Shown: positions 15,950 through 24,271 of the stretch, piece after piece
Layout: each line of letters starts with the position of its first letter
Position numbering within the stretch: position 1 is the first letter of the stretch
From: Nocardia ignorata NBRC 108230
GTDB lineage: Bacteria; Actinomycetota; Actinomycetes; Mycobacteriales; Mycobacteriaceae
Length of the DNA: 64,000 nucleotides
Direction: 5' to 3'
NCBI RefSeq assembly: GCF_001612905.1
Contig: NZ_BDBI01000007.1
Location: forward strand, 1 to 64,000
Notes under the pieces: generated by a model
The model's input: only the letters and a program-made list of their open reading frames with translations
What the model was told of the DNA's origin: nothing
Databases searched by the model: none
Position numbers and translations under genes: made by a program

Positions 15950-17611
15950 TCATTGCGCCTCGACCCGTATCGCGTGTCGATGCGGTGGGTCGGGCACCTC
16001 CTCGCCGGCCGCGTCGGGTAGTCGCAGGCGTGGCCAATCCGCCAGGTCGGCGAGCATCTGACGGTCGTGAGTGGCGATCACGACGGTTATGGGGGTGGTC
16101 GTGAGGGCGGTGGTCAGGTCGTCTACCAGGGCCGTCGAAAGGTGGTTCGTCGGTTCGTCGCAGAGCAGGACCGTGGGGTCGGCGGCCAATTCGATGGCCA
16201 GGTGGAGGCGGCGTTGCTGGCCCTGTGAGAGTCGACCGAGGGGCGTGCGGTGTGCTCGTTTCTCCAGCAGGCCGAAGCTGGTCAGGGAGCGGGCGCCGTC
16301 CGGGGCGTGCCGGGCGTAGACGTCGCCCGCTGTCGCGGTGGGGTCCCATTCGGGTACTTCCTGTCCGAGTAGCGCGATGCGCGTCGTGCTGTGGGGATGG
16401 ACAGCACCCGTGGCTGGGGCAAGCGTTCCGGCCAGGGCCGCGAGGAGGGTGGATTTGCCCGCGCCGTTGGGGCCGGTGATCAGGAGGCGGTCGCCTGCGT
16501 TGAGAGTCAGGTCGATCGGTGCGTTCAGGCGGCCGGGGACGGTGATGCCTTCGCACCGCAGTGCCGGTGTTCCTCGGCGGAGCGGGAGTTCTGGAAAGCG
16601 CAGGCGCAGTGGGGGTTCCGGCACCGTGATGGTGTGGGCTTCGAGGTCTGACTGACGGCGTTTCAGTATCTGGACCAGGCCGGGGGCTCGTGATTGACGC
16701 TGATGCTTGCCGTGGCCCTTGTCCGGACGCCACCCGGTGCTGAGCCGGTCCCGGGCACCGTCCACCGCCTCCCGCAGTCGTGCGCGCTCGGCGAGTTGTG
16801 CTTCGTAGTCGTGTTCCCAGCGGTCTCGGGCACGGCGTCTGCCCTCCTGCCAACCGGCATAACCACCGGCGAAAAGCTGAGGGCGGCCGTCGGGGCTCGG
16901 GTCGAGATCGAGGAACTCCTCGGCGACCGCGCGCAACAGTGCGCGGTCGTGGCTGACGACAACCAGGCCGCCGGGGTGGGCACGCAGGCGGTCGGTGAGG
17001 AAGTCGAGGCCCGCGCGGTCGAGGTGGTTCGTCGGTTCGTCCAGGAGCAGGATGTCGTTGGTCGCGCCGAGCAGGCAGGCCAGGCGGACCCGATAGCGTT
17101 GTCCCACCGACAATGTCGACAGCGGGCGGGATCGGTCGGTGCAGGCGTTCAAGGCGGCCAGGGCGATGTCGACGCGCCGTTCGGCATCCCAGGCGTCGAG
17201 TCTGGTCGCGGTATCCAGGGCCGCGGCGTAGGCGTCGTCGGCGCCCGGTGCGTCCTCGGTGAGCAGCAGGGTGGCGGCGTCCAGATCGCGCAGGGCACGT
17301 TGGGCCGGTTCGACGGTTTCGGCGACCAGATCGCCGACCGTCTCGCCCGCGCGAACGGTGATGTTCTGCTCGGCGACGCCGACGGTGCCGACCCGGCTGA
17401 CCGAACCGCTGTCAGGGTTCAGCAGACCGGCGAGAACATGCAGCAAGGTGGTCTTGCCACGCCCGTTCTCGCCGACGATCGCCAAGCGCGAACGTGCGGA
17501 GACGGTGACGGAGACATCGGCCAGCACCGGACGTGAACCGAGCGTGACGTGGATGGATGCTGCCCGGATATGGGCATGCGCACCAGCGGGCAGAGAAGGA
17601 GAAGTAGGCAC
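15950..17611 (-). CDS. ABC-F ATPase, antibiotic-resistance (ribosome protection) type
   Basis: This 553-residue protein has two ABC domains and no membrane segments. NBD1 has Walker [10 protein letters not shown], signature LSVGQRYR and [14 protein letters not shown]2 has GPNGAGKST, signature LSQGQQRR and [11 protein letters not shown]. The two are joined by a charged linker of about 90 residues (around residues 270-345), the part that reaches the ribosomal P/A site in resistance ABC-Fs. The LSVGQ signature resembles macrolide/lincosamide/streptogramin protection proteins of actinomycetes. A GTG at 17611 preceded by GGAG is the start. A mini-ORF and terminator-like hairpin upstream suggest drug-induced attenuation. 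Confidence 0.87.
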   Translation of the reverse strand: MPTSPSLPAGAHAHIRAASIHVTLGSRPVLADVSVTVSARSRLAIVGENGRGKTTLLHVLAGLLNPDSGSVSRVGTVGVAEQNITVRAGETVGDLVAETVEPAQRALRDLDAATLLLTEDAPGADDAYAAALDTATRLDAWDAERRVDIALAALNACTDRSRPLSTLSVGQRYRVRLACLLGATNDILLLDEPTNHLDRAGLDFLTDRLRAHPGGLVVVSHDRALLRAVAEEFLDLDPSPDGRPQLFAGGYAGWQEGRRRARDRWEHDYEAQLAERARLREAVDGARDRLSTGWRPDKGHGKHQRQSRAPGLVQILKRRQSDLEAHTITVPEPPLRLRFPELPLRRGTPALRCEGITVPGRLNAPIDLTLNAGDRLLITGPNGAGKSTLLAALAGTLAPATGAVHPHSTTRIALLGQEVPEWDPTATAGDVYARHAPDGARSLTSFGLLEKRAHRTPLGRLSQGQQRRLHLAIELAADPTVLLCDEPTNHLSTALVDDLTTALTTTPITVVIATHDRQMLADLADWPRLRLPDAAGEEVPDPPHRHAIRVEAQ

Positions 17612-17626
17612 AGAGAACTCCGCGGC

Positions 17627-17665
17627 TCGAGAAAGGAGCCGGGCAGCGCAAGGACACCGCCCGGC
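17627..17665 (-). terminator. leader terminator (attenuator) ahead of the ABC-F gene
   Basis: Read on the minus strand, GCCGGGC and GCCCGGC (7 bp) enclose a 14-nt loop and are followed by the pyrimidine run CTCCTTTCTC. It lies 16 bp before the GTG of the ABC-F gene. A second hairpin upstream (arms GACGGCGGC at 17712-17720 and GCCGCCGTC at 17678-17686) begins inside the stop codon of a mini-ORF, the layout of ribosome-controlled attenuation. The folding has not been computed. Confidence 0.6.
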
Positions 17666-17718
17666 GGATGACCCGGGACGGCGGCGTCAGAAGAGGGATG
17701 GAATGCCGGTCGCCGCCG

Positions 17719-17745
17719 TCAGCGGAGCGACCAGGGCTTCATCAT
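17719..17745 (-). CDS. putative 8-residue leader peptide MMKPWSLR of the ABC-F gene
   Basis: The mini-ORF ATG ATG AAG CCC TGG TCG CTC CGC TGA lies about 110 bp upstream of the ABC-F start. A TATACA hexamer (minus strand, 17755-17760) ends 9 nt before its ATG, so the transcript would be nearly leaderless. Its stop codon overlaps the first arm of a 9-bp hairpin. Leader peptides of this size control several resistance genes by drug-induced ribosome stalling. No similarity evidence is possible for so short a peptide, so this is inference from position and layout. Confidence 0.45.
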   Translation of the reverse strand: MMKPWSLR

Positions 17746-17886
17746 CGCGGTGCCTGTATACACGTCAGCGACGATACCCATCCGTGCCCGCGCTGCCAAC
17801 GAGATTTCCGGCACGGCCAGACCCCAGTTGTGGTGGCACCGGTTTCCTTGTGCCGAAAACTGTTGTGCGGCACCATCAAACGTGTG

Positions 17887-18291
17887 ATGAACAGACGAAT
17901 TTCCGCAGCTTTCGTACTGGCCGCCTCGGCCACCGTGGCCTTCGGGTCCATTGCACCCGCCGGTGCGGCGACGCCGTTCGTCGCCCCGGAGGTGACCTTC
18001 ACCGGCACCGCCGCGGGCACCGTCACCGCCACCCTGCACAACCCGAACGACCGGGGGCAGTGCTGGGCCGAGGCCGGGATCGGACCCGAGAACAACCACG
18101 CGTTCTTCGGTAACGGTTCGCCGGAGTCGCTGGCCGATGCAGGCGAAACGGTCACCACCTCGCTCGAGGGGCTCGAGCCCGGTTCCACGATCACCGCGCG
18201 CGGTGGGTGCGTCAACGGTGCCGAGTTCGCGTTCTCCGAACTCGTCACCGTGAACGTGCCTAGCTCGATGCCTTCGACCGGCAGCTTCTAA
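17887..18291 (+). CDS. secreted hypothetical protein
   Basis: This 134-residue protein starts with a clear Sec signal peptide (RR in the first residues, hydrophobic core AAFVLAASATVAFG, cleavage after AGA-A near residue 27). The mature part is rich in Thr, Gly and Glu and contains two Cys (QCWAEAG and RGGCVNG) that could form a disulfide. Nocardial genomes carry many such small secreted proteins of unknown function. A hairpin that may terminate transcription follows the stop. Confidence 0.75.
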   Translation: MNRRISAAFVLAASATVAFGSIAPAGAATPFVAPEVTFTGTAAGTVTATLHNPNDRGQCWAEAGIGPENNHAFFGNGSPESLADAGETVTTSLEGLEPGSTITARGGCVNGAEFAFSELVTVNVPSSMPSTGSF

Positions 18292-18299
18292 CAGGGCCG

Positions 18300-18341
18300 C
18301 CTTCCGGATCCGCCGTTCATGAGGTGCGGCGGGCCGGAAGG
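18300..18341. terminator. bidirectional terminator hairpin between secreted protein gene and rnz
   Basis: CCTTCCGG...CGCCG and CGGCGG...CCGGAAGG form a long imperfect stem spanning the end of rnz (its stop is at 18317). It serves the convergent pair of genes. The U-tract is weak, as is usual in high-GC actinomycetes. Confidence 0.55.
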
Positions 18342-19204
18342 GGGACGCGATCGAGGTCTTGGGCGAGGACGGCGGCGGGAAAGTCGGCCTGCTCCAGGAA
18401 CGTTCGATCGTCGGCGGCGGTGTAGCGCTCCGAGAAGTGGGTGAGCACAAGTGTTCTCACCCCACACGCACGAGCGACCTCGCCGGCCTGACGTGCGGTG
18501 AGATGCCCGCGTTCGTGCGCCTGCTCGGTTTCGGAATCCAGGAAGGTGGATTCGATGATGAGCATGTCCACATCGGCCGCCAGCTCGAAGACGTTGTCGC
18601 ACAGGCGGGTATCCATCACGAAGGCGACCTTCTGGCCCGGTCTCGGCGCCGAACACTCCTCGAGCAATGGGCCCGACAGCTTGCGCACGGCGGCACCGGA
18701 GATCCCGTGTTCGCGCAATTTCTCGGGCAGGAATGTGCGACCGTCCGGTTCGGCCAGACGGTATCCGTAGGTGGGAATGCTGTGCGACAGCGGCAGGGTG
18801 GTCAGGCTGAAACCATTGCCCTGCAACGTTTCTCCCGCACCGCTCACCGGGTGTTCGACGAGGCTGGGCGAGCCGTAGTAGCTCGTCGCGAACCTCAGCC
18901 GCTCCCAGTACTCGATGCCCTCGGCCGGGAACACGGCGTGCACATCGTGCGGAACGCCGTCGCGCCCCAGCCGCTGCACGATCCCCGGCACGCCGAGCGA
19001 ATGATCCCCATGGAAATGGGTCACACACAACCAGTGCAATTCGGTGGCCGAAGCCCCCGCATGCGCCATCTGCCGCTGCGTCCCCTCACCCGGGTCGAAC
19101 AGCACACCCCGCCCATCCCACCGCAACAGATACCCGTTGTGATTGCGGCGACGAGTCGGCACCGCCCCCGCCGTCCCGAGGACGATCAACTCCCGTGTCG
19201 ACAT
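18317..19204 (-). CDS. rnz: ribonuclease Z (tRNA 3'-processing endonuclease)
   Basis: This 295-residue metallo-beta-lactamase-fold nuclease trims tRNA 3' trailers. The zinc-binding motif is THFHGDH (residues about 62-68), followed by the His in LSHSIPTYGY, the Asp in FVMDTRLC and the His in LTHFSERY. The N terminus ELIVLGTAGAVPTRRRNHNG is typical. It starts at ATG 19204 and is divergent from a methyltransferase gene. The tRNA gene in this window lacks an encoded CCA, consistent with a need for RNase Z processing. Confidence 0.93.
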   Translation of the reverse strand: MSTRELIVLGTAGAVPTRRRNHNGYLLRWDGRGVLFDPGEGTQRQMAHAGASATELHWLCVTHFHGDHSLGVPGIVQRLGRDGVPHDVHAVFPAEGIEYWERLRFATSYYGSPSLVEHPVSGAGETLQGNGFSLTTLPLSHSIPTYGYRLAEPDGRTFLPEKLREHGISGAAVRKLSGPLLEECSAPRPGQKVAFVMDTRLCDNVFELAADVDMLIIESTFLDSETEQAHERGHLTARQAGEVARACGVRTLVLTHFSERYTAADDRTFLEQADFPAAVLAQDLDRVPLPARRTS

Positions 19205-19349
19205 CGCCCCATCCTCGCCGCTCCCGCCACCACTGTCACGTCGATTCGTGGGCAGTGCGGGCGGTTGACGGCCAAATCGCTGGTGATGGTCGCAGGGGTC
19301 GGACGCGGGTGGTGTGATGGTGCCGGACGCACACTCGGTGGAGGTCGGG

Positions 19350-20111
19350 ATGGAACTGTTCGATTACGACGCTGAGTTGCGGTTGCACAATGTGCATCTG
19401 CGGGCGGCGGTGGGGGTGGGGGTGCGGGATCGGGTGCTCGATATCGGGTGTGGCGCCGGCGGTACGACGCGGGAGGCGGCGCGGGACGCTGTGGAGGGGG
19501 CGGTGCTCGGGGTCGACGTGTCGGAGGTGATGGTCGAACAGGCTCGGCGGACCAGTGTGGAGGAGGGGCTTGGCAATGTCGGGTTCGAGGTCGCCGATGC
19601 TCAGGGTCATCCCTTCGCCGCCGGCGCGTTCGATCTGTGTATCAGCCGGTTCGGGGTGATGTTCTTCGTCGATCCCGTTGCGGCGTTCCGCAATATCGGG
19701 CGGGCATTGCGGCCGGGTGGGCGGTTGGTGGTGATGGTGTGGCAAGGGAGTGAGCACAACGAGTGGGTGACGGTGTTCCGCAGCGATCTCGTCGCATCGA
19801 TGGCGAAGCCAGGGCCGGGCCCGTTCTCGCTGGCTGACCCCGGGGTCGCCGAATCCGTCCTGACCGCAGCGGGTTTCGTCGACATCGCCTTCGCTGACGT
19901 GCACGAACCGGTGTATCTGGGCGCCGACAGCGACGCCGCCTACAGCAACCTGCGCCTGCTCGACGGACTCCGGACCTCTCTCGACAACCTCGAACCCGCC
20001 GAGGGGGAGCGAGCCCGCGCGCGGCTGCGGGAGGTGCTCGTCGCGCACGAAACCGACCAGGGCGTGTTGTTCGATTCGCGAGCGTGGATCGTCACCGCGA
20101 AACGGCCGTGA
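19350..20111 (+). CDS. SAM-dependent class I methyltransferase
   Basis: This 253-residue protein has the Rossmann methyltransferase motifs VLDIGCGAGGTT (motif I, SAM binding), LGVDVS (acidic post-I), FEVADAQGHPF (motif II) and LRPGGRLVVMVW (motif III). GGAGGTCGGG lies just before ATG 19350; the frame is open 12 codons further upstream. No substrate-recognition feature is evident. It is divergent from rnz. Confidence 0.83.
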   Translation: MELFDYDAELRLHNVHLRAAVGVGVRDRVLDIGCGAGGTTREAARDAVEGAVLGVDVSEVMVEQARRTSVEEGLGNVGFEVADAQGHPFAAGAFDLCISRFGVMFFVDPVAAFRNIGRALRPGGRLVVMVWQGSEHNEWVTVFRSDLVASMAKPGPGPFSLADPGVAESVLTAAGFVDIAFADVHEPVYLGADSDAAYSNLRLLDGLRTSLDNLEPAEGERARARLREVLVAHETDQGVLFDSRAWIVTAKRP

Positions 20112-20179
20112 ATCCTTTTTCGCGTCTCGCACCTCTTATAGGTGTCCGCGCACCGTGCGGGGACGAAACGGAGGTTGTT

Positions 20180-20269
20180 GTGATTGTCGGAACCGGAATC
20201 GTCGTCGGCCTGGTGTTGATGTGCACGTGCGTGTACGCCCTGCGCCGCAAACGGGCCGGGCGTGACTGA
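20180..20269 (+). CDS. 29-residue membrane peptide overlapping the sigma factor start
   Basis: GTG at 20180 is preceded by GGAGG with 5-bp spacing. The peptide has one hydrophobic segment (VGTGIVVGLVLMCTCVYAL) followed by a basic tail, RRKRAGRD. The stop lies inside the first codons of the sigma factor gene (8-bp overlap), implying translational coupling. A CTC motif in the membrane segment could be redox-active. Too short for family assignment. Confidence 0.6.
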   Translation: MIVGTGIVVGLVLMCTCVYALRRKRAGRD

Positions 20270-20813
20270 CTCGCGCTGGCCTGCCGCGGAACTGATCGTC
20301 TCCGCCCGCGACGGGGACGTGGATTCGATCGTCGCGCTGGTGTCGGGCTCCTACCCGAACATCCAGCGCTTCGCCCGAACTCTCTGTGCCACACCGGAAG
20401 ACGCGGAGGACGCCGCCCAGGAAGCCCTCATCATCCTGTATCGCAAGATCGGGATGTTGCGGGCCTCGGGTGCGCTGGCGTCGTGGATGTTCCGGATCGT
20501 GCGCAACGAGTGCCTGCGGCGGGCGCGGATCAGGCCGCAGCACCCACCGGCGGAAGTCACTGTGACGGCCTCCGCCGAGGACGAAGTGTTGCGTCGCCTG
20601 GAAGCGGCGAGAGTGGCGGCAGCCGTCGCCACCCTGCCCGACGACCAGCGCCAGGTCCTGATCATGCGCGATATCCAGGGCCTCAGCGGACGCATCGTCG
20701 CGGACGCGCTAGGCCTCAGCACCACTGCGATGAAATCGCGCCTGCATCGTGCCCGCGCGTCGGTGCGCCAAGCGCTCCAGTCTGATCCACCTCCCGGAGG
20801 GAAGAATGTCTGA
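20262..20813 (+). CDS. ECF-type RNA polymerase sigma factor
   Basis: This 183-residue protein has sigma region 2 (DAEDAAQEALIILYRKIG and LASWMFRIVRNECLRR) and region 4 (LPDDQRQVLIMRDIQGLSG with helix-turn-helix ADALGLSTTAMKSRLHRAR), and no region 1 or 3, the ECF pattern. It overlaps a membrane peptide gene upstream and a Cys-containing membrane protein gene downstream by 8 bp each, so all three are probably one translational unit. No conventional anti-sigma (zinc anti-sigma HxxxCxxC) is present; the downstream membrane protein may take that role. Confidence 0.9.
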   Translation: MTDSRWPAAELIVSARDGDVDSIVALVSGSYPNIQRFARTLCATPEDAEDAAQEALIILYRKIGMLRASGALASWMFRIVRNECLRRARIRPQHPPAEVTVTASAEDEVLRRLEAARVAAAVATLPDDQRQVLIMRDIQGLSGRIVADALGLSTTAMKSRLHRARASVRQALQSDPPPGGKNV

Positions 20814-21075
20814 CCAACCCGACTTCGCCAGCGCGTCACTGCCTCGCCATTTGACGCGTGGGGTCGTAGGCTTCGGCGCGCTGATCGGCTCGATCGCCCT
20901 GCTGCCCCTCATCGGTGCGATCAGTCTGCTGTTGCTACCCGTCGGCCTCGTCGCGCTGCGTGGATGCCCGATGTGCTGGGCCATCGGCCTCGCCCAAACC
21001 CTCTCCCGGGGGCGACTCCGCCGCTCCTGTGACAACGGGCAGTGCACGCTCACGGTCGCGAAGACGACCGTGTAG
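20806..21075 (+). CDS. small Cys-containing membrane protein, possible anti-sigma partner
   Basis: This 89-residue protein has two closely spaced hydrophobic stretches (GFGALIGSIALLPLIGAISL and LLLPVGLVALRG), then CPMCW, an amphipathic segment, and CDNGQC near the C terminus. The four Cys in two CxxC/CxxxxC-like pairs suggest a redox or metal site. The fold resembles the membrane part of DUF2892/YgaP-like proteins, but the match is weak. The ATG overlaps the end of the sigma gene. A role in controlling the sigma factor is inferred from gene order only. Confidence 0.65.
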   Translation: MSDQPDFASASLPRHLTRGVVGFGALIGSIALLPLIGAISLLLLPVGLVALRGCPMCWAIGLAQTLSRGRLRRSCDNGQCTLTVAKTTV

Positions 21076-21108
21076 TACCCGCCGACCATGCGAAGGGCCG
21101 CGCCGAGA

Positions 21109-22011
21109 TCAGACGAGCATCTCGGCGAGCCGGTCGGTGACCCGTACGACCCAGTCCGGTTCACCGTGCTGTCGACCCCACAGCGCGGCTCTCACCGCTC
21201 GCACCTGCGCCCACCGGCGTGCCTGTTCACGATCGATCCGGGCTGCCTCGCAATACATGTCGAGTCCGCGACGGAGGCCACGTGCCGGGTCGGCGCTGAA
21301 CAGCAGGGGAGCGAAACGGTAGCTGCGGATGACGGTGATCGTGTCGTAGGCTCGGTCACCGACGTAGCCCTTGGGGTCGATCGCCAGCCAGGGCTCGCGG
21401 TCGCCGCGCAGGACATTGGCGTCGTGGAGATCGCCGTGGACGAGCGTTTCGGGTTGGTTCGGGCCGAGCTCTCGCAGAGTGGCGAGGGCGGCACCCATGA
21501 CGCGACCAGGCAGCGGATTGCCCACTTCTGCTGCGGTAGCCGCCATTTCGTCCGGCCATTCGGCGACCAAGCGGCTCAGGCGCGGCAGAGCCGGCGGGGC
21601 GTCGACGGCCAGCCGCCACGACAATTCACCCAGTGCGGTCACGGCTTCGTCGAAGTCGGTTACCTCCGACAGCGCTCCGCCCGGGGCGCGCTCCAGCAAC
21701 ATCGCATAGTGCGCGGTGTCGCGTTCGAACAGCCGCACCGCGCCCGCGCCGTTCCACGTGTCGAAGGCGTCGGCCTCGAAGTCGTTGCCGGGGTGCGGAA
21801 AGGACACCTTGATGACCGCGGGCGGGTGGTGTGCGCGGTCGACGGGCAGCACGACCCCGACATTGCCGTGCATCAGTGGTCCGTCCGGTCTGCAGGACCA
21901 GCGTTGCAGCAGATCATCGAGCAGTTGGGGGAGTGCGGCGATCCAGGCACGGCCCGGTTCACCTTCGCGTCCGATCGTCTCGTGCGCGAAAGCCTCGGGG
22001 ATTTCGATCAT
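21109..22011 (-). CDS. APH(6)/hydroxyurea-type phosphotransferase
   Basis: This 300-residue kinase is of the aminoglycoside/hydroxyurea antibiotic resistance family. The catalytic motif is HGDLHDANVLRG, followed by AIDPKGYVGDRAYD, the metal-binding Asp in the order typical of streptomycin 6-phosphotransferases. GGAGG lies 7 bp before ATG 22011. Such chromosomal copies are frequent in actinomycetes and may phosphorylate endogenous compounds. Drug resistance cannot be concluded from sequence. It converges on the sigma-factor cluster. Confidence 0.83.
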   Translation of the reverse strand: MIEIPEAFAHETIGREGEPGRAWIAALPQLLDDLLQRWSCRPDGPLMHGNVGVVLPVDRAHHPPAVIKVSFPHPGNDFEADAFDTWNGAGAVRLFERDTAHYAMLLERAPGGALSEVTDFDEAVTALGELSWRLAVDAPPALPRLSRLVAEWPDEMAATAAEVGNPLPGRVMGAALATLRELGPNQPETLVHGDLHDANVLRGDREPWLAIDPKGYVGDRAYDTITVIRSYRFAPLLFSADPARGLRRGLDMYCEAARIDREQARRWAQVRAVRAALWGRQHGEPDWVVRVTDRLAEMLV

Positions 22012-22061
22012 CTCGGTGCCTCCACGGGTTCACCGTAGGCCGGTACGGTCGGATGTGGGGC

Positions 22062-22541
22062 ATGGCTACGCCCTTGTCGCTGATTGCGCTGCCGTGGGGG
22101 TTCCAGATGGGCCAGGTCGATGACGTCCGAGCGAGGACCTCGGATGTCGCCGATCCCGAGGCGCGGCGAGCAATGTGGGCTGCGGGCGCGGCCGGGTGTG
22201 CGCTCGGAGCGGTGCTGCTGGCCTGTTCGTCGCGGGTGATCGTGTCCGGTCTCGACTCGCCGTATCTGTTGACGATCTGCGTGGTGGGTGCCGTTCCCGG
22301 GCTGGCGGGCCTCGGTCTGCTGTTCGCCTCCCAGCAGGTTCTGCGTGGGAAGACCGCAGGAATCGGCAGGGTGGCTGTGATGCTGTTCGCTGTCGGCGTC
22401 CTTGTGACGCTCGGCTGCGTGGCGGCAATCAGTTATGGGCCTTGGATCGCGAGAATCGTCATGGCCGGGCTGGCGGGCGCGACGATCGCGACAGCCCTCC
22501 TCCTCCGTGCCGCCCACCGTGCCCTGCCGACCGGTCGATAG
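22062..22541 (+). CDS. hypothetical four-helix membrane protein
   Basis: This 159-residue protein has four hydrophobic helices (starting at AAGAAGCALGAVLLAC, LTICVVGAVPGLAGLGLLF, VAVMLFAVGVLVTLGCVAA and IVMAGLAGATIATALLL) after a charged N-terminal segment, VDDVRARTSDVADPEARR. No known family is recognised. The ATG at 22062 is used; another lies three codons upstream. It is followed 78 bp later by the DNA ligase gene. Confidence 0.65.
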   Translation: MATPLSLIALPWGFQMGQVDDVRARTSDVADPEARRAMWAAGAAGCALGAVLLACSSRVIVSGLDSPYLLTICVVGAVPGLAGLGLLFASQQVLRGKTAGIGRVAVMLFAVGVLVTLGCVAAISYGPWIARIVMAGLAGATIATALLLRAAHRALPTGR

Positions 22542-22619
22542 CGGATTCAGCCTGGTCGGACGCGCCGAGGATCTGCCGCGTGAGCGGAGCCCGGACCGCG
22601 GCGGGAATAGGCTGATCAT

Positions 22620-23594
22620 GTGGGGTTCACGGTCCCGGCACCGATGCTGGCCAAACCCGGACGGCCACCGCAGCCGCCAGGCGGCTGGTTCGCGGAAATG
22701 AAATGGGACGGCGTGCGCGCGATCGCCCATTGCACCCCGGCGGGGATCAGTTTGTGGAGCCGGAACCTGCGCGACATCACCGGCTCCTACCCCGAGGTCG
22801 TGGCCGCGCTCACCGAGATCACCGATGGACGCACCCTCCTGCTCGACGGCGAACTCGTCGCTCCGGACGAGCGCGGCGCACCTTCGTTCTCCCGGTTGCA
22901 GCAGCGCATGCACGTCCAGCGGCCGACGCCCGCGCTGATCGAGCAGGTCCGCGTCGACTATCTCGTCTTCGATGTGCTCGGTGTCGACGAGGAGGTGCTG
23001 TTCGAGGACTCCTACCGCACCCGCCGCGCCGAACTGGCCGACCTGACACTCGACGACGGTGCGCGCGTGCGGGTGCCACCGATGTGGTCGCTGACCGACA
23101 CCAGCGCGGAGGAGTTGTTGCGCGTGGCGACGGACTCCGGGTTGGAAGGAATCGTCTGCAAACACGGCGATTCGATCTACGAACCGGGCCGCCGCTCCTC
23201 TGCCTGGACGAAAGTGGTCCTCCGACTCACGACCGAAGCCGTGATCGTCGGCGCGGTCCCCGGCAACGGCGCCAATGCCGCGACCTTCGGCGGCCTTGTC
23301 CTGGCCGCCCACACTCCGGAGGGGCGGCTGCGCTGCATCGGCGGAGTCGGCACGGGCTTCACCGCCGCTTCCCGCCGCAGCATCCGCGCCGCCCTGGACC
23401 AGGTGCGCCGCGAGACGACACCGCTCGACGATCCACCACCGGCACCGGTCGCCCGGACGGCCTGGTGGGTCGAACCGGTTTTCGTCGCCGATATCGAATA
23501 CCGCGAGATCAGCGGTGACGGACTGCTCCGGCATCCGAGCTTCCGCGGGATCCGCACCGACAAGACACCTGAGGAGATCGGCCTACCGACCTGA
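22620..23594 (+). CDS. ATP-dependent DNA ligase, LigD ligase-domain type
   Basis: This 324-residue minimal ligase has an adenylation domain plus an OB-fold. The adenylated Lys is Lys28 in EMKWDGVR; motif III is YLVFDVLG, motif IV LEGIVCK, and the C terminus has LRHPSFRGIRTDK, as in LigD of the non-homologous end-joining pathway. Motif V, usually KxK, reads WTKVVLRL, so the second Lys is replaced. Ku, the polymerase domain and the nuclease domain are not adjacent. GTG 22620 is the only reasonable start and has a weak ribosome-binding site. Confidence 0.8.
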   Translation: MGFTVPAPMLAKPGRPPQPPGGWFAEMKWDGVRAIAHCTPAGISLWSRNLRDITGSYPEVVAALTEITDGRTLLLDGELVAPDERGAPSFSRLQQRMHVQRPTPALIEQVRVDYLVFDVLGVDEEVLFEDSYRTRRAELADLTLDDGARVRVPPMWSLTDTSAEELLRVATDSGLEGIVCKHGDSIYEPGRRSSAWTKVVLRLTTEAVIVGAVPGNGANAATFGGLVLAAHTPEGRLRCIGGVGTGFTAASRRSIRAALDQVRRETTPLDDPPPAPVARTAWWVEPVFVADIEYREISGDGLLRHPSFRGIRTDKTPEEIGLPT

Positions 23595-23629
23595 CGGTTA
23601 CGTGCGAACCGAACGTGTGCGACAAGATG

Positions 23630-23701
23630 TGGGCGCAGAGGGGATCGAACCCCCGACCGCTGGTGTGTAAAACCAGTGCTCTACCGCTGAGCTATACGCC
23701 C
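23630..23701 (-). tRNA. tRNA-Val (anticodon TAC)
   Basis: On the minus strand the sequence folds into a cloverleaf: acceptor GGGCGTA paired with TGCGCCC (one G-U), D arm AGCTCAGCGGTAGAGCA, anticodon stem CTGGT/ACCAG with loop TTTACAC (anticodon TAC, codon GUA), and T arm with GGTTCGATCCC. The discriminator is A; CCA is not encoded. It lies between the DNA ligase and ahpE. Confidence 0.95.
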
Positions 23702-23732
23702 TTGCATCGCCGGTGGGACCGGCGGTGTCGGG

Positions 23733-24197
23733 TTATGAATCTAGCGCGGCCAACGCTTTCTCCCAAGCCGCCTGGTCACGGGCCTCTCCGGGCCCGTTCA
23801 TCTCCGCGAAAGTGATGTATCCGGACTTGTCGATCACGAAGGTGCCGCGGTTCGGGTAGCCGGATTTCTCGTTGAAGACGTCGTAGGCCTGGGCGACGGC
23901 GCCGTGCGGCCAGAAATCGGACAGCAGGGGGAACAGGTAGCCCTGTTCGGCCGCCCAGATCTTGTGGGTGGGTGGTGGGCCGACGGAGATCGCGAGGATC
24001 TCGGCGTCGTCGTTCTGGAATTTGGGCAGCTCGTCACGCACTTTGCACAGCTCACCCTGGCAGATGCCGGTGAAGGCGAGCGGATAGAACACCAGCAGGA
24101 CATTCTTCTTGCCCCGGTAGTCCGACAGGGTGACGGGCTGGTTGTTCTGGTCCTTGAGCGTGAAATCCGGCGCGAGAGTGCCAACCTCTAGCGGCAT
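23733..24197 (-). CDS. ahpE: AhpE-type peroxiredoxin
   Basis: This 154-residue thiol peroxidase is closely similar to mycobacterial AhpE. The peroxidatic Cys46 is in FYPLAFTGICQGELC, with the Thr at 43 and Arg in PNRGTFVID completing the active site. The GPPPTHKIWAAEQGY and LSDFWPHGAVAQAYDVFNE segments are diagnostic. Unlike the 1-Cys M. tuberculosis enzyme, it has a second Cys at 51, a CxxxxC arrangement as in bacterioferritin-comigratory proteins. It heads the conserved ahpE-DUF3052-lipoprotein block facing aceE. Confidence 0.93.
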   Translation of the reverse strand: MPLEVGTLAPDFTLKDQNNQPVTLSDYRGKKNVLLVFYPLAFTGICQGELCKVRDELPKFQNDDAEILAISVGPPPTHKIWAAEQGYLFPLLSDFWPHGAVAQAYDVFNEKSGYPNRGTFVIDKSGYITFAEMNGPGEARDQAAWEKALAALDS

Positions 24198-24271
24198 AGG
24201 GGAGTTCCTGTCGTCGTGTCGGGTCTCAGCCGAGCGTTCTCGTCCGGCTGAGACCTTAGCGAACGGCGGTT

